Assembly (NCBI GenBank): GCA_963707695.1
Contig: CAVPQY010000005.1
Span: forward strand, 62,001 to 126,000
Direction of reading: 5' to 3'
Length of the DNA stretch: 64,000 nt
Source of the DNA: JAOPZW01 sp963707695
Lineage (GTDB): Bacteria > Actinomycetota > Thermoleophilia > Solirubrobacterales > Solirubrobacteraceae
In this document: one piece after another, positions 25,124-33,112 of the stretch
Layout of the letters: each line of letters begins with the position of its first letter
How positions within the stretch are numbered: position 1 is the first letter of the stretch
Program-made: the position numbers and the translations under genes
Notes under the pieces: model-generated
Seen by the model: only the letters and a program-made list of their open reading frames with translations
What the model was told of the DNA's origin: nothing
Database searches by the model: none

Positions 25124-26620
25124 TCAGCCGTCCCGCAGGCTCACCATCCCGCCGATGACCCCGAGGTAGGCGGAGCCGTCGCGGGCGATGCCGATGCCGG
25201 CGTAGTTGTTGTTGAACGACAGCCCGGAGCCCGCGTAGCGCTTGAAGGCGGTCTTGCCGGTCCGCAGGCTGATCGCGGTCCAGAACCACGGCTGCGTGCC
25301 GTTCGGGTCCGCGTCGCGCGTGTAGGTGTAGACCAGGCCGGCCCGGGCGGAGAGCTTCGGCACGACGCTCGGGGCGCGCTCGGTGAAGGTCTCCCAGACC
25401 TTGCGGCACCCGCGCCCGCCGCGGCGGACGTCGACGCGGGCGAAGCCCGGCTCGGTCAGGGCGCCGGTCATCGGGCCGAACGGGTCCTGGTAGCCGTAGT
25501 TGTTCTCGACCACGAGCGTGCGGCCCGCCGTCAGCAGCGAGTTCTCCGTCGCGCTCGCGCCGCGGTGGAACACCGGGACCTGGCAGACGATGCGCCGCGC
25601 CCCGCGGCGCAGGCGGGTCGCCCGGCGATAGACGACCACGTTCATCGGGTCGGCGTTGTCGGTGATCGCGACGTAGCCGCCGGCCATGATCGTCGGCGTC
25701 GTCCCCGACCCCGCGTCGACCTGGCTGGGCTTGACGATGCCCGAGTTGCGGTAGCGGACCGACCAGTCGATGCGCGGCCGCCCGCGGCGCCCGGCGCTCA
25801 TCCGGTACATGCGGCGGTCGGACACGATGTAGACCGCGTCGCGGTCGACGGCGAACGAGTTCTCGACCTCCTCGCCGAGCCGCTTGACGCGGATCCGGCG
25901 GGTGCGCGGGTCCAGGACGCCGACCTTGCCACCGCGCTTGGAGACGAACCACACGCGCCCGCGGAAGTCGGGCAGGGCGGAGGTCACCCGCTCGTCGGGG
26001 TTCAGCACGCCGGTCAGGTCGTAGTCGGCGACCTTCCGCAGCGACGTCCCGCCGGCGCCCTCGGCGATCACCAGCAGGTGGCTCGTCTTGCTCGCGCTCC
26101 AGATGCGGTCGCGCGGATCGAGGAAGAAGTAGCCGCCGCCCGTGAAGTTCTGGAACGTCTTGGTCCCGGGCGCGTCCGGCGCCTGGGGGAGGTCGTAGCT
26201 GGCCAGGATGCGCAGCGTCGCCGGGTCGATGATGCGGGCCTGCGGCGCAGCCCCGGCCGACGGGCACACCGACACGATCCGCCCCCGCCGGTCGAAGGCC
26301 AGCGAGCCGCACACCGCGGGCGGCATCGCGCCCGAGCCCAGCACCGACGCGCGGCCGAGCGGCCCGGAGAAGGGGTAGCTGTCCGTCATCCACGTGTCGT
26401 CGTGGATGTTCGAGCGCGGGTTGCGGGCCAGCCCCGGGTTCTGGGGCACGCGCGTCGCCGGCACCGGCTGCGCATGCGCCGGGCCGCCGGTCGTGGTCGG
26501 CAGCGAGGTCGCGGGGCCGGGGGCGATCGGGTCGGCGCCGGCCGGGGCGGCGCCGAGCGCCAGCCCGGCGACGACGGCGGCGAGCGCGGCGACGCGCGCC
26601 GGGCGGGAGGGGAGGGCCAT
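25124..26620 (-). CDS. Secreted beta-propeller-like protein, unknown
   Basis: A 498-residue protein with a signal peptide (ARVAALAAVVAGLALGAAPAGA). The mature part repeats short blade-like strands: IDPATLRILASYDLP, RVWFVSKRGGKVGVLDP, YVAITDNADPMNVVVYRR, YLGVIGGMVSL, as in propellers that display or scaffold. No catalytic motif was recognised. It is divergent from another propeller protein with 61 bases between starts, so the two may share regulation. The ATG has GAGAGGA upstream. Function cannot be assigned. Confidence 0.75.
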   Translation of the reverse strand: MALPSRPARVAALAAVVAGLALGAAPAGADPIAPGPATSLPTTTGGPAHAQPVPATRVPQNPGLARNPRSNIHDDTWMTDSYPFSGPLGRASVLGSGAMPPAVCGSLAFDRRGRIVSVCPSAGAAPQARIIDPATLRILASYDLPQAPDAPGTKTFQNFTGGGYFFLDPRDRIWSASKTSHLLVIAEGAGGTSLRKVADYDLTGVLNPDERVTSALPDFRGRVWFVSKRGGKVGVLDPRTRRIRVKRLGEEVENSFAVDRDAVYIVSDRRMYRMSAGRRGRPRIDWSVRYRNSGIVKPSQVDAGSGTTPTIMAGGYVAITDNADPMNVVVYRRATRLRRGARRIVCQVPVFHRGASATENSLLTAGRTLVVENNYGYQDPFGPMTGALTEPGFARVDVRRGGRGCRKVWETFTERAPSVVPKLSARAGLVYTYTRDADPNGTQPWFWTAISLRTGKTAFKRYAGSGLSFNNNYAGIGIARDGSAYLGVIGGMVSLRDG

Positions 26621-26669
26621 GGCGCCGATCCTCTCGCACGTGGTCGGTCCGCGTCCACAGCCCCACGCA

Positions 26670-26675
26670 TATGAT
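26670..26675 (+). promoter_or_regulatory. -10-like box of the YVTN gene, leaderless spacing
   Basis: TATGAT lies six bases before ATG 26682. It is one of the closest matches to a consensus -10 in the window. Confidence 0.5.
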
Positions 26676-26681
26676 CGCTCG

Positions 26682-27923
26682 ATGCGCGGAGCACAGCGCC
26701 TGCGGGCGACTCGGACGGCGACGATCGCGGTGGCGGCCGCAGCGGTGCTCGCGGCGGCGTGGCCGGCCGCGGCGCCCGCCGCCGCCAAGCGGCAGCGGGA
26801 CGTCCTCGTCGTGAGCAACAACTGGGCCGGGACGGCGGACGTCGTCGACCCGCGGACCTTCCGGCGCCTGGCGCGCCTGGACGTCGTGCCGGACAAGGCG
26901 CAGCGCATCGCCGAGATCCAGGCCGACCCCGTGCGCAAGCTCTTCTACGACAGCATCCGCGAGCTCGTCGGCGAGGGCCACGACCAGTTCGTCGACGACG
27001 GCTTCACGTCGCGCGACGGCCGCTTCGTCTTCTTCTCGCGGCCGAGCTTCGCCGACGTCGTCGCGATCGACCTGCGCACGAAGCGCATCGCCTGGCGCGT
27101 CCCGGTCGACGGCAACCGCGCCGACCACATGGCGCTCTCGCCCGACGGCCGCCGGCTCCTCGTCTCCGCCTCGACGGCGCGCGTCATCGACGTCATCGAC
27201 ACCCGCGCGCACCGGATCGTCGCCCGCATCCCGTCGGGGGACCAGCCCCACGAGAGCAACTTCTCGCGGGACGGCTCGAAGATCTTCCACGCGAGCATCG
27301 GAACCGTCTACACCGACGCCGACGACCCGTCGCAGGACGCCACGAAGGGCGAGCGCGTCTTCGAGGTCATCGACGCCCGGACGCTGAAGGTCCTCAAGAA
27401 GGTCGACGTGGGTCAGCAGCTCGCCGCCTACGGCCTCGGGGCCAGCGCCGCCATCCGGCCGATGGCGGTGGCGCCCGACGAGCGTCACGCCTACCTCCAG
27501 CTGTCCTTCCTGCACGGCTTCGTCGAGTACGACCTCCGCACGATGCAGCCGACGCGCATCGCGCTGCTGCCGCCCGCCGGGCGCGCCGTGGGCCTGCCGC
27601 GCCAGGGCGACCTCCTGGACTCCGCGATGCACGGGCTGACGTTCAACCGCGCCGGCACGAAGCTCTGCGCGGCCGGCACGATGTCGGGGTACGCGGCGGT
27701 CGTGGACCGGCGCACGCTGGTCCCGCAGCGGCTGGTCCCCGTCGGCCGCGTGCCCTACTGGGCGACGTCGAGCCGCGACGGCCGCTACTGCTTCGTGTCC
27801 GTGGCCGGCGACGACCGCGTGTCGGTGATCTCGTTCCGCACGGCGCGGGAGGTCGCCAGGATCCGGGTCGGCGACCACCCGCAGCGCATGCGGACGGGGA
27901 CGGTGCGCGCCGGACTGCTCTAG
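26682..27923 (+). CDS. Secreted YVTN-type beta-propeller protein
   Basis: A 413-residue protein with signal peptide core IAVAAAAVLAAAWPAAAPAAA. The mature part has recurring propeller blades typical of YVTN/surface-layer proteins: DVLVVSNNWAGTADVVDP, HMALSPDGRRLLVSAS, VIDVIDTRAHRIVARI, HESNFSRDGSKIFHAS, YCFVSVAGDDRVSVISF. No catalytic motif; binding or scaffolding outside the cell is inferred. Its TAG interlocks with the convergent small gene in CTAG. Confidence 0.82.
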   Translation: MRGAQRLRATRTATIAVAAAAVLAAAWPAAAPAAAKRQRDVLVVSNNWAGTADVVDPRTFRRLARLDVVPDKAQRIAEIQADPVRKLFYDSIRELVGEGHDQFVDDGFTSRDGRFVFFSRPSFADVVAIDLRTKRIAWRVPVDGNRADHMALSPDGRRLLVSASTARVIDVIDTRAHRIVARIPSGDQPHESNFSRDGSKIFHASIGTVYTDADDPSQDATKGERVFEVIDARTLKVLKKVDVGQQLAAYGLGASAAIRPMAVAPDERHAYLQLSFLHGFVEYDLRTMQPTRIALLPPAGRAVGLPRQGDLLDSAMHGLTFNRAGTKLCAAGTMSGYAAVVDRRTLVPQRLVPVGRVPYWATSSRDGRYCFVSVAGDDRVSVISFRTAREVARIRVGDHPQRMRTGTVRAGLL

Positions 27924-28237
27924 CGGCGGGCGCCGTCGCGCGCCGCGTCGAGCCGCGCCTCGAACGCCACCTCGTAGACCTCCACGTCGGCGCGCCGTCC
28001 CATGTCGGCGGGCGGATCCATCGAGTTGAGGACCCGGTCGCCCTGGCGCAGGTCCTCTTCCGTCTCGAACAGGCCGATGCCGATGGCACGCCCGCCCTCG
28101 GGGTCGATGAGGAGCGTGAACCCCACGGACGGCACGCCCTCCGGCGGGCCGGTCTCCCCCCGCTCCCGGATGCCGGCGCCGCTGCGGCGGATCGCCTCGG
28201 CGTCGCCGCCCTCCCACCTCGTCACGCGCGCGAACAC
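27920..28237 (-). CDS. Small ferredoxin-fold protein, ABM-like
   Basis: A 105-residue protein from a GTG start. The beta-alpha-beta layout (MFARVTRWEGG, helix, GFTLLIDPEGGRAIGIGLFETEEDLRQGDR, then a strand ending VEVYEVAFEA) resembles antibiotic-biosynthesis-monooxygenase-like or Dabb domains, which dimerise. No active-site residues can be named. It is followed on its strand only by the interlocked convergent gene and lies downstream of tRNA-Glu. Confidence 0.65.
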   Translation of the reverse strand: MFARVTRWEGGDAEAIRRSGAGIRERGETGPPEGVPSVGFTLLIDPEGGRAIGIGLFETEEDLRQGDRVLNSMDPPADMGRRADVEVYEVAFEARLDAARDGARR

Positions 28238-28298
28238 TGGCGGTGCTCCTTTCGGTCGGATCGGCCGACCGTACGCCGGTGCGACGGGCGCGTCCAGG

Positions 28299-28370
28299 TA
28301 CCCCCAGCGGGAATCGAACCCGCAACTCCGGCTCGAAAGGCCGACGTGTTAGCCGCTACACCATGGGGGC
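28299..28370 (-). tRNA. tRNA-Glu(UUC)
   Basis: The cloverleaf has acceptor GCCCCCA/TGGGGGT with discriminator A, T arm GCGGG-TTCGATT-CCCGC, anticodon stem TCGGC/GCCGG and loop CTTTCGA giving anticodon TTC. The G1-U72 pair is typical of tRNA-Glu. CCA is not encoded. Confidence 0.94.
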
Positions 28371-28397
28371 GGGGCGGTCGATGCTACCCCGCCCGCC

Positions 28398-29150
28398 TCA
28401 GACCGAGCGGGTGAGCCCGCCGTCGACGCGCACCGTCTCGCCGGTGATGTACGACGCGCGCGCCGAGCAGAGGAAGACCGCGGCGGCCGCCATCTCGGCC
28501 GGGGTGCCGACGCGCGCGGCCGGGACCTCCTGGCGCGCGCCGGCGTCGGCGCCCTCGCGCCCGCCGTGCATGGAGTACAGGCGCTCCGTGCCGATCCGGC
28601 CGGGGAGCACGCTGTTGAGCGTCACGCCGTCGGCGGCGACCGCGCGGGCGATCGTCTTGAAGGCGGCGACGAGCCCCGCGCGGTGGGTGTTCGAGAGCAT
28701 GAGGTTCGCGATCGGCTCGCGCACCGAGGTGGAGCCGACGCTCACCACCCGCCCCCAGCCGCGCTCGCGCATGCCGGGGATGACGACCTGGACGAGCTCG
28801 AGGGGTCCGAGGACCAGGGTCCGGTAGGCGGTCTCCCAGGCGTCGCGCCCGAAGCCGAGCGGGTCGGCTCCGCCGGGCGGACCGCCCGTGTTCGTCACGA
28901 CGACGTCGAGCCCCCCGCCGAGGGCCTCCTGCGCGGCGGCGACGAGCCGCGGCGTGGCGTCGAGGTCCCCGGCGTCGTGAACCAGGCCCGTCGCGCCGAT
29001 CTCGGCGGCCGCCGCCTCGATGCGCTCGGCCGAGCGCGAGCTGATCGCCACCCGCGCGCCCTCGCGCACCAGCTCGGCCGCGATGGCCTTCCCGATGCCC
29101 TGCGACGCGCCCGTCACGAGCGCGACCTTCCCGCCGAGGCCGAGGTCCAT
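28398..29150 (-). CDS. SDR-family protein with altered catalytic residues
   Basis: A 250-residue Rossmann protein resembling 3-oxoacyl-ACP reductases. The NAD(P) motif GASQGIG is at 14-20, NTGG at 87-90, and the C-terminal VFLCSARASYITGETVRVDGG is intact. The usual YxxxK motif is replaced: the aligned residues are SNTHR at 153-157, so Tyr is Ser and Lys is Arg, while Ser140/Ser142 remain. It may be a non-classical reductase or a binding protein. It is 26 bases downstream of a membrane-protein gene. Confidence 0.82.
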   Translation of the reverse strand: MDLGLGGKVALVTGASQGIGKAIAAELVREGARVAISSRSAERIEAAAAEIGATGLVHDAGDLDATPRLVAAAQEALGGGLDVVVTNTGGPPGGADPLGFGRDAWETAYRTLVLGPLELVQVVIPGMRERGWGRVVSVGSTSVREPIANLMLSNTHRAGLVAAFKTIARAVAADGVTLNSVLPGRIGTERLYSMHGGREGADAGARQEVPAARVGTPAEMAAAAVFLCSARASYITGETVRVDGGLTRSV

Positions 29151-29176
29151 GGCCCGACGCTACCGCGCCGCAGGAG

Positions 29177-29524
29177 CTAGACGACCTCGGCCGGCAGCTC
29201 CGGGTCGCGCGCGAGCCGCGCGCACCAGAGCGCGAACACGGGGACGCCCAGCGCGGTCCCGAGCCAGTGCTCGCCGGTCAGCACCGCGATCACGGCCGGG
29301 ATGCCCGCGAGCGCCGCCCCGATCAGTACGCCCGCGACCGGCAGGCGCACGACCCGCGCCACGAGCAGCGCGCACGCCACCCACGCCGCGGGACCCGCGA
29401 GCCAGCCCCAGCTCTCGAAGAACGAGTGCGGCAGCGCGAGCGCGAGGACCACGGCGAGCACGGCGATCGACACCGCCTGCACCACCGCCGCCTTGAAGAA
29501 GACCGGCCACGACATCCGTCCCAT
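29177..29524 (-). CDS. Small integral membrane protein
   Basis: A 115-residue protein with about four hydrophobic segments: VFFKAAVVQAVSIAVLAVVL, an Ala/Trp-rich second helix, LPVAGVLIGAALAGIPAVIA and LGTALGVPVFALWCA. There is no signal cleavage site, and the tail is cytoplasmic-like and acidic. Start ATG 29524 or ATG 29515. It lies upstream of the SDR gene on the same strand, so they may be co-transcribed. No family or function recognised. Confidence 0.7.
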   Translation of the reverse strand: MGRMSWPVFFKAAVVQAVSIAVLAVVLALALPHSFFESWGWLAGPAAWVACALLVARVVRLPVAGVLIGAALAGIPAVIAVLTGEHWLGTALGVPVFALWCARLARDPELPAEVV

Positions 29525-29562
29525 GGTGGCAGGGCCGCCGCCGCCACGGCCCCGCCCCGGGC

Positions 29563-29568
29563 TACCCT
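29563..29568 (+). promoter_or_regulatory. -10-like box of tRNA-Val
   Basis: TACCCT ends ten bases before the mature 5' end of tRNA-Val, a sensible distance for a tRNA promoter. Confidence 0.45.
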
Positions 29569-29578
29569 CGTCGCGCCC

Positions 29579-29652
29579 GGGCGGTTAGCTCAGCTGGTCA
29601 GAGCACCTGCCTTACAAGCAGGGGGTCGCAGGTTCGAGCCCTGCACCGCCCA
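29579..29652 (+). tRNA. tRNA-Val(UAC)
   Basis: The cloverleaf has acceptor GGGCGGT/ACCGCCC with discriminator A, anticodon stem CCTGC/GCAGG with loop CTTACAA (anticodon TAC), and T arm GCAGG-TTCGAGC-CCTGC. It marks the border between tightly packed genes and a BNR-like gene of different composition. Confidence 0.96.
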
Positions 29653-29831
29653 TCCGTGGACATGCGTGCAGGGGCCCTTCGCCCCAGTGCGTGGCCTCCG
29701 TCGAATGAGGGCCCAAGCGCTAGCTCGGCCCCGTCGGGGTCAAGGGCCTCGGCCGAACGCACGCGAGTTCAGGGGCCGGCCATCGGATGGAGGGTTCCGG
29801 CGGGCCGGTCGAGGGCTGGCGCGGTGTCGGA

Positions 29832-31202
29832 CTAGCCCGTGGGCGGGGAGGGGGACCGACAGGCCTCCGCGGTGAGCGACGGCGGCGAGGGGCCGGCCGG
29901 CGTCCCACTCCGCACCTCCGAGAGCATGACAAGCGACATCCGGTACGTCCGGCAGTCGGCGGCGGTCCCACGGACGAACACGACGACCGAGCCGCCCGAG
30001 GCCGACGCCCCGCGAGGGAACACCGGGCGCAGGTTGGCCGCGGTCGACCCGCTCGTCAATGCCCGCTCGTCCCACGTCGCTCCGGCGTCGCGCGTCCGGA
30101 AGAGTGAGATCTCACCCCAAGTCCCCGCGCCGGCGTTGCTCGAGAGGACGACCCACGACGGATCGTCATGGCGGAGCGCGGCTCCACCGTTGTGGTACTG
30201 GCCGTAGAACGCACCGGCACGGGTCAGCGGGTGGCTCACCCAGCGACGGCCGTCCCAGCGGCTGTACCAGTAGGTGTCACCGGCACTGCTGAGCAGCGTG
30301 AAGAGCGCGACGGGGGCTCGGCGACCGTCGACCGCGACGTCCATCGGCCATGCCCGCCCGCGCCCCGGCCGATAGCGGTGGACCCGGCTGAGCTGGGAGG
30401 CGTGCAGCGGCAGGTCCGCGACCGTCCCGACGAGTCGCCCGTCCGCGCGGTAGAAGCGACGGCCCTTCATCCGGACGTACAGGAGGCTCGAGTTGAAGCT
30501 GTCGGGATGGCCGTCGGAGAAGAGCATGCTGATCGAGCCGTCGGGCCCCGCGGCGTACTTCGCGTAAGGGCGGGTGTGACGCCGCCTGACGACGCGGCCC
30601 AGCAGCAGGGTCCGTGGCTTGGCCCAGTGACGGCCGTCGGCGGTGCTGGTGAAGTACGGGTTCCAGCACGGTCCCCGCAGGAACAGGTAGAGGCGGCCGC
30701 GGGTGACGACCGGGTTGGGGTAGGTGTACCCCAGCCCGCATCCCTTCGGCAGCGGGACGCGCCGGATGGCGCTGAGCCCGCCGGTGACCCCGTAGGCCCG
30801 CTCCGAGACGCGGTACTCCACACGCATGCGGCGGTCGAGCGGGTAGAGGTAGCCGCTGTGCGGCGCCCAGAACGCCCACAGCCTGCCGCGCCAGAACGTC
30901 AGGGAGCCGTTGTTGTGGTCGTCGCGCTCCATCCCCCGCCGCAGCGTCAGGAGCCGGTGGCGGCGGGTGACCGCGTCGTAGCGCTCGAGCAGCACCGTCC
31001 CGCGTGCGCTGATGCAGCTCGTGAAGATCCACCGGTCGTGGACGACGCTGCGGGGGTCACCGAAGAAGGACCAGCTGCACGGCGCGATGGTGCGGGTCTC
31101 CGACCGCAGGTCCGCCGTGCCGTCGCCCCCGCCGACGTTCGCGGTCACCGCGGCGATGGTGAACAGTGAGAGGAAGCCTGCGGCGAGGATCCGGGTGAAC
31201 AT
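29832..31202 (-). CDS. Secreted BNR-repeat-like protein
   Basis: A 456-residue protein with signal peptide ILAAGFLSLFTIAAVTANV. The mature part has many short Trp/Tyr-rich beta strands (GSLTFWRGRLWAFWAPHSGY, YWYSRWDGRRW, SWVVLSSNAGAG, LFRTRDAGATWDE) like a sialidase-type six-blade propeller; RTRDAGATW matches the Asp-box pattern (S/T-x-D-x-G-x-T-W). Substrate and catalysis are unknown. Codon composition looks less GC-extreme than the neighbours and it abuts tRNA-Val, which hints at acquisition. Confidence 0.75.
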   Translation of the reverse strand: MFTRILAAGFLSLFTIAAVTANVGGGDGTADLRSETRTIAPCSWSFFGDPRSVVHDRWIFTSCISARGTVLLERYDAVTRRHRLLTLRRGMERDDHNNGSLTFWRGRLWAFWAPHSGYLYPLDRRMRVEYRVSERAYGVTGGLSAIRRVPLPKGCGLGYTYPNPVVTRGRLYLFLRGPCWNPYFTSTADGRHWAKPRTLLLGRVVRRRHTRPYAKYAAGPDGSISMLFSDGHPDSFNSSLLYVRMKGRRFYRADGRLVGTVADLPLHASQLSRVHRYRPGRGRAWPMDVAVDGRRAPVALFTLLSSAGDTYWYSRWDGRRWVSHPLTRAGAFYGQYHNGGAALRHDDPSWVVLSSNAGAGTWGEISLFRTRDAGATWDERALTSGSTAANLRPVFPRGASASGGSVVVFVRGTAADCRTYRMSLVMLSEVRSGTPAGPSPPSLTAEACRSPSPPTG

Positions 31203-31488
31203 TCCTTGTCCGTCCTACGAGCGGGGTGTGACTGCCACCTCGCTGATGCGTCCGTGTCGTCGGGGGTCGTGCGGCGGCTTCGGGCAGGCGCACGCTCCCA
31301 CGTCCCGCCTACGGCACCATCCGGGCGCGGCCGCAGCGGCGTTGCGGCCAACCCATGTCGCCCGGCGTGGTGAGACCCGGCTCGGCCTCCGAGGTCCTCC
31401 CCACGGTGGACGACGAGCGGCAGCGATCGGACGCGACCGGACACGTGGCCTTCGGGGGCGGCCGTCGACGCGCGGCGTCCACGCGGGC
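31203..31488. other. Intergenic region without a convincing gene
   Basis: This lies between the divergent BNR gene and the monooxygenase. Only short out-of-context frames are open. It must hold the BNR gene promoter; no repeat or RNA structure stands out. Confidence 0.5.
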
Positions 31489-31494
31489 TAGGCT
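31489..31494 (+). promoter_or_regulatory. -10-like box ahead of a 19-codon leader ORF
   Basis: TAGGCT lies seven bases before ATG 31502, so a leaderless mRNA would first translate the short ORF upstream of the monooxygenase. Confidence 0.45.
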
Positions 31495-31501
31495 GGCGGC
31501 G

Positions 31502-31561
31502 ATGACGACGCAAGCGGGCGCGAGCACGATCGTGGACCCGTCGGAGGCGGTGCCGCGATGA
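31502..31561 (+). CDS. Possible 19-residue leader peptide
   Basis: An ATG-started frame encodes MTTQAGASTIVDPSEAVPR and ends in a TGA that overlaps the monooxygenase ATG as ATGA. The -10-like TAGGCT is placed for this ATG, not for the larger gene. It may act as a translational coupler. It could also be chance; composition gives no signal at this length. Confidence 0.35.
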   Translation: MTTQAGASTIVDPSEAVPR

Positions 31562-33012
31562 CCTCCGTCGCCGTCGTCGGCGCGGGCTTCGGCGGGGTCG
31601 GGGCGGCCGTGATGCTGCGGCGCGCCGGCTACGAGGACGTCGTCGTGTTCGAGCGGGGCGAACGCGTCGGCGGCGTGTGGCACCACAACACCTACCCCGG
31701 CGCTGCCTGCGACATCCCGTCGCACCTGTACGAGTTCTCGTTCGCGCCGAACCCGCGGTGGTCGCGACGCTTTGCGCCGCAGGCCGAGATCCAGGCGTAC
31801 GTCGAGGGCGTGGCCCGGGAGCACGGCGTGCTGGACCGGATCAGGACCGGCACGGAGGTCACGCACGCGCGCTGGGACGCATCGCGCGCCAAGTGGGTGC
31901 TCGAGACGACCGCGGGCCCGCACGAGGCGGACGTCCTCCTGACGGCCTGCGGCCAGCTGTCGGTCCCCAGCGTCCCACCGATCCCCGGGCTCGACACGTT
32001 CGCCGGTCCGGTCTTCCACACGGCGCGGTGGCGCCACGACGTCGACCTCGCGGGCAAGCGCGTCGCGGTGATCGGCACCGGGTGCAGCGCCATCCAGGTC
32101 GTGCCCGCCATCGAGCCGGTCGTCGGGCACGTCGACGTCTACCAGCGCTCGCCGGGCTGGACGTTCCCGAAGATGGACGGGCCCTACAGCGAGCGGGCGC
32201 AGCGCCTGTTCGAGCGCTTTCCGATCGTCCAGCGCCTCGATCGCGCCGCCGTCCTGGCCTTCCAGGAGCTCGGCGCGCTCGCGATGACGAGGCGCCGCTC
32301 GCTGCTGCGGCTGTTCCGCGCGCTGGGCCGGCGTCAGATCACCAAGGCGATCGAGGACCCCGAGCTGCGGCGCAAGGTCACGCCGACCGACGAGATGGGC
32401 TGCAAGCGCATCATGCTCACCGACGACTGGTACCCCACGCTCGCGAAGCCCGACGTCGACGTCGTCGTCGACCCCGTCGTCGAGGTCGGGCCGGGCGGCA
32501 TCCGCACCGCGGACGGCACGGAGCGCCCGGCCGACGTGCTCGTGCTGGCCACGGGCTTCCGGACGCACGGGTTCGTCGCCCCGATGGAGGTCGTCGGGGA
32601 CGGCGGCCGGCAGCTCGCCGAGGAGTGGGGGCAGGTGCCGCGCGCCTACCTCGGGCTGAGCGTCCCCGGGTTCCCGAACCTCTTCCTCCTCTACGGGCCG
32701 AACACGAACGGCGGCACGGGCTCGGTCATCTACACCATCGAGGCCGGCGTCCGGCACGTGATCGCGGCGCTGCGCGAGCTCGAGCGCGCGCACGCCCAGC
32801 GGATCGAGGTCCGCCGCCACGCCGCGGAGGCGTTCGACCGCGAGCTGCGGGCCGCCCTGAGCGGGACGGTGTGGCACACCGGGTGCACGAACTGGTACGT
32901 CGACGAGCACGGCAACGACCCGAACCAGTGGCCGTGGCTGTGGACCACCTACCGCCGCCGGACGGCCCGGCTCGAGGACGGCGCGTACGAGACGTCCGCG
33001 CTCGGCGCCTAG
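31558..33012 (+). CDS. Flavin-containing monooxygenase, Baeyer-Villiger type
   Basis: A 484-residue flavoprotein. The FAD motif GAGFGG is at 8-13, the second nucleotide motif is VIGTGCSAIQ, and the Baeyer-Villiger fingerprint FAGPVFHTARW is at 148-158 (consensus FxGxxxHTxxW). NTYPGAACDIPSHLYEFSF and the C-terminal LYGPNTNGGTGSVIY also match the family. It uses NADPH and O2 to oxidise ketones or similar compounds; the substrate is unknown. The hydantoinase genes follow on the same strand after 100 bases but with their own promoter box. Confidence 0.9.
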   Translation: MTSVAVVGAGFGGVGAAVMLRRAGYEDVVVFERGERVGGVWHHNTYPGAACDIPSHLYEFSFAPNPRWSRRFAPQAEIQAYVEGVAREHGVLDRIRTGTEVTHARWDASRAKWVLETTAGPHEADVLLTACGQLSVPSVPPIPGLDTFAGPVFHTARWRHDVDLAGKRVAVIGTGCSAIQVVPAIEPVVGHVDVYQRSPGWTFPKMDGPYSERAQRLFERFPIVQRLDRAAVLAFQELGALAMTRRRSLLRLFRALGRRQITKAIEDPELRRKVTPTDEMGCKRIMLTDDWYPTLAKPDVDVVVDPVVEVGPGGIRTADGTERPADVLVLATGFRTHGFVAPMEVVGDGGRQLAEEWGQVPRAYLGLSVPGFPNLFLLYGPNTNGGTGSVIYTIEAGVRHVIAALRELERAHAQRIEVRRHAAEAFDRELRAALSGTVWHTGCTNWYVDEHGNDPNQWPWLWTTYRRRTARLEDGAYETSALGA

Positions 33013-33097
33013 CCCGTCACGCGGTCACCGCCTCCGCGACCATCCGGCGCTCGCCCGGAGCCGCCTTCGTCAGCTCGGCCGGCCCCCACCCCGCGGG

Positions 33098-33103
33098 TAG
33101 AGT
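33098..33103 (+). promoter_or_regulatory. -10-like box of hyuA, near-leaderless spacing
   Basis: TAGAGT ends nine bases before ATG 33113, and no Shine-Dalgarno sequence precedes it. Confidence 0.45.
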
Positions 33104-33112
33104 CCTGCGCCG

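Noticed and set aside
29160..29875. Several open frames overlapping the small membrane-protein gene and tRNA-Val
   Set aside because: The minus-strand four-helix frame is the only one with protein-like character; the others are Arg-rich shadows, and one runs through the tRNA.
30168..31169. Plus-strand 333-residue frame opposite the BNR gene
   Set aside because: The minus-strand frame has a signal peptide and Asp-box-like strands; the plus-strand frame has no features.
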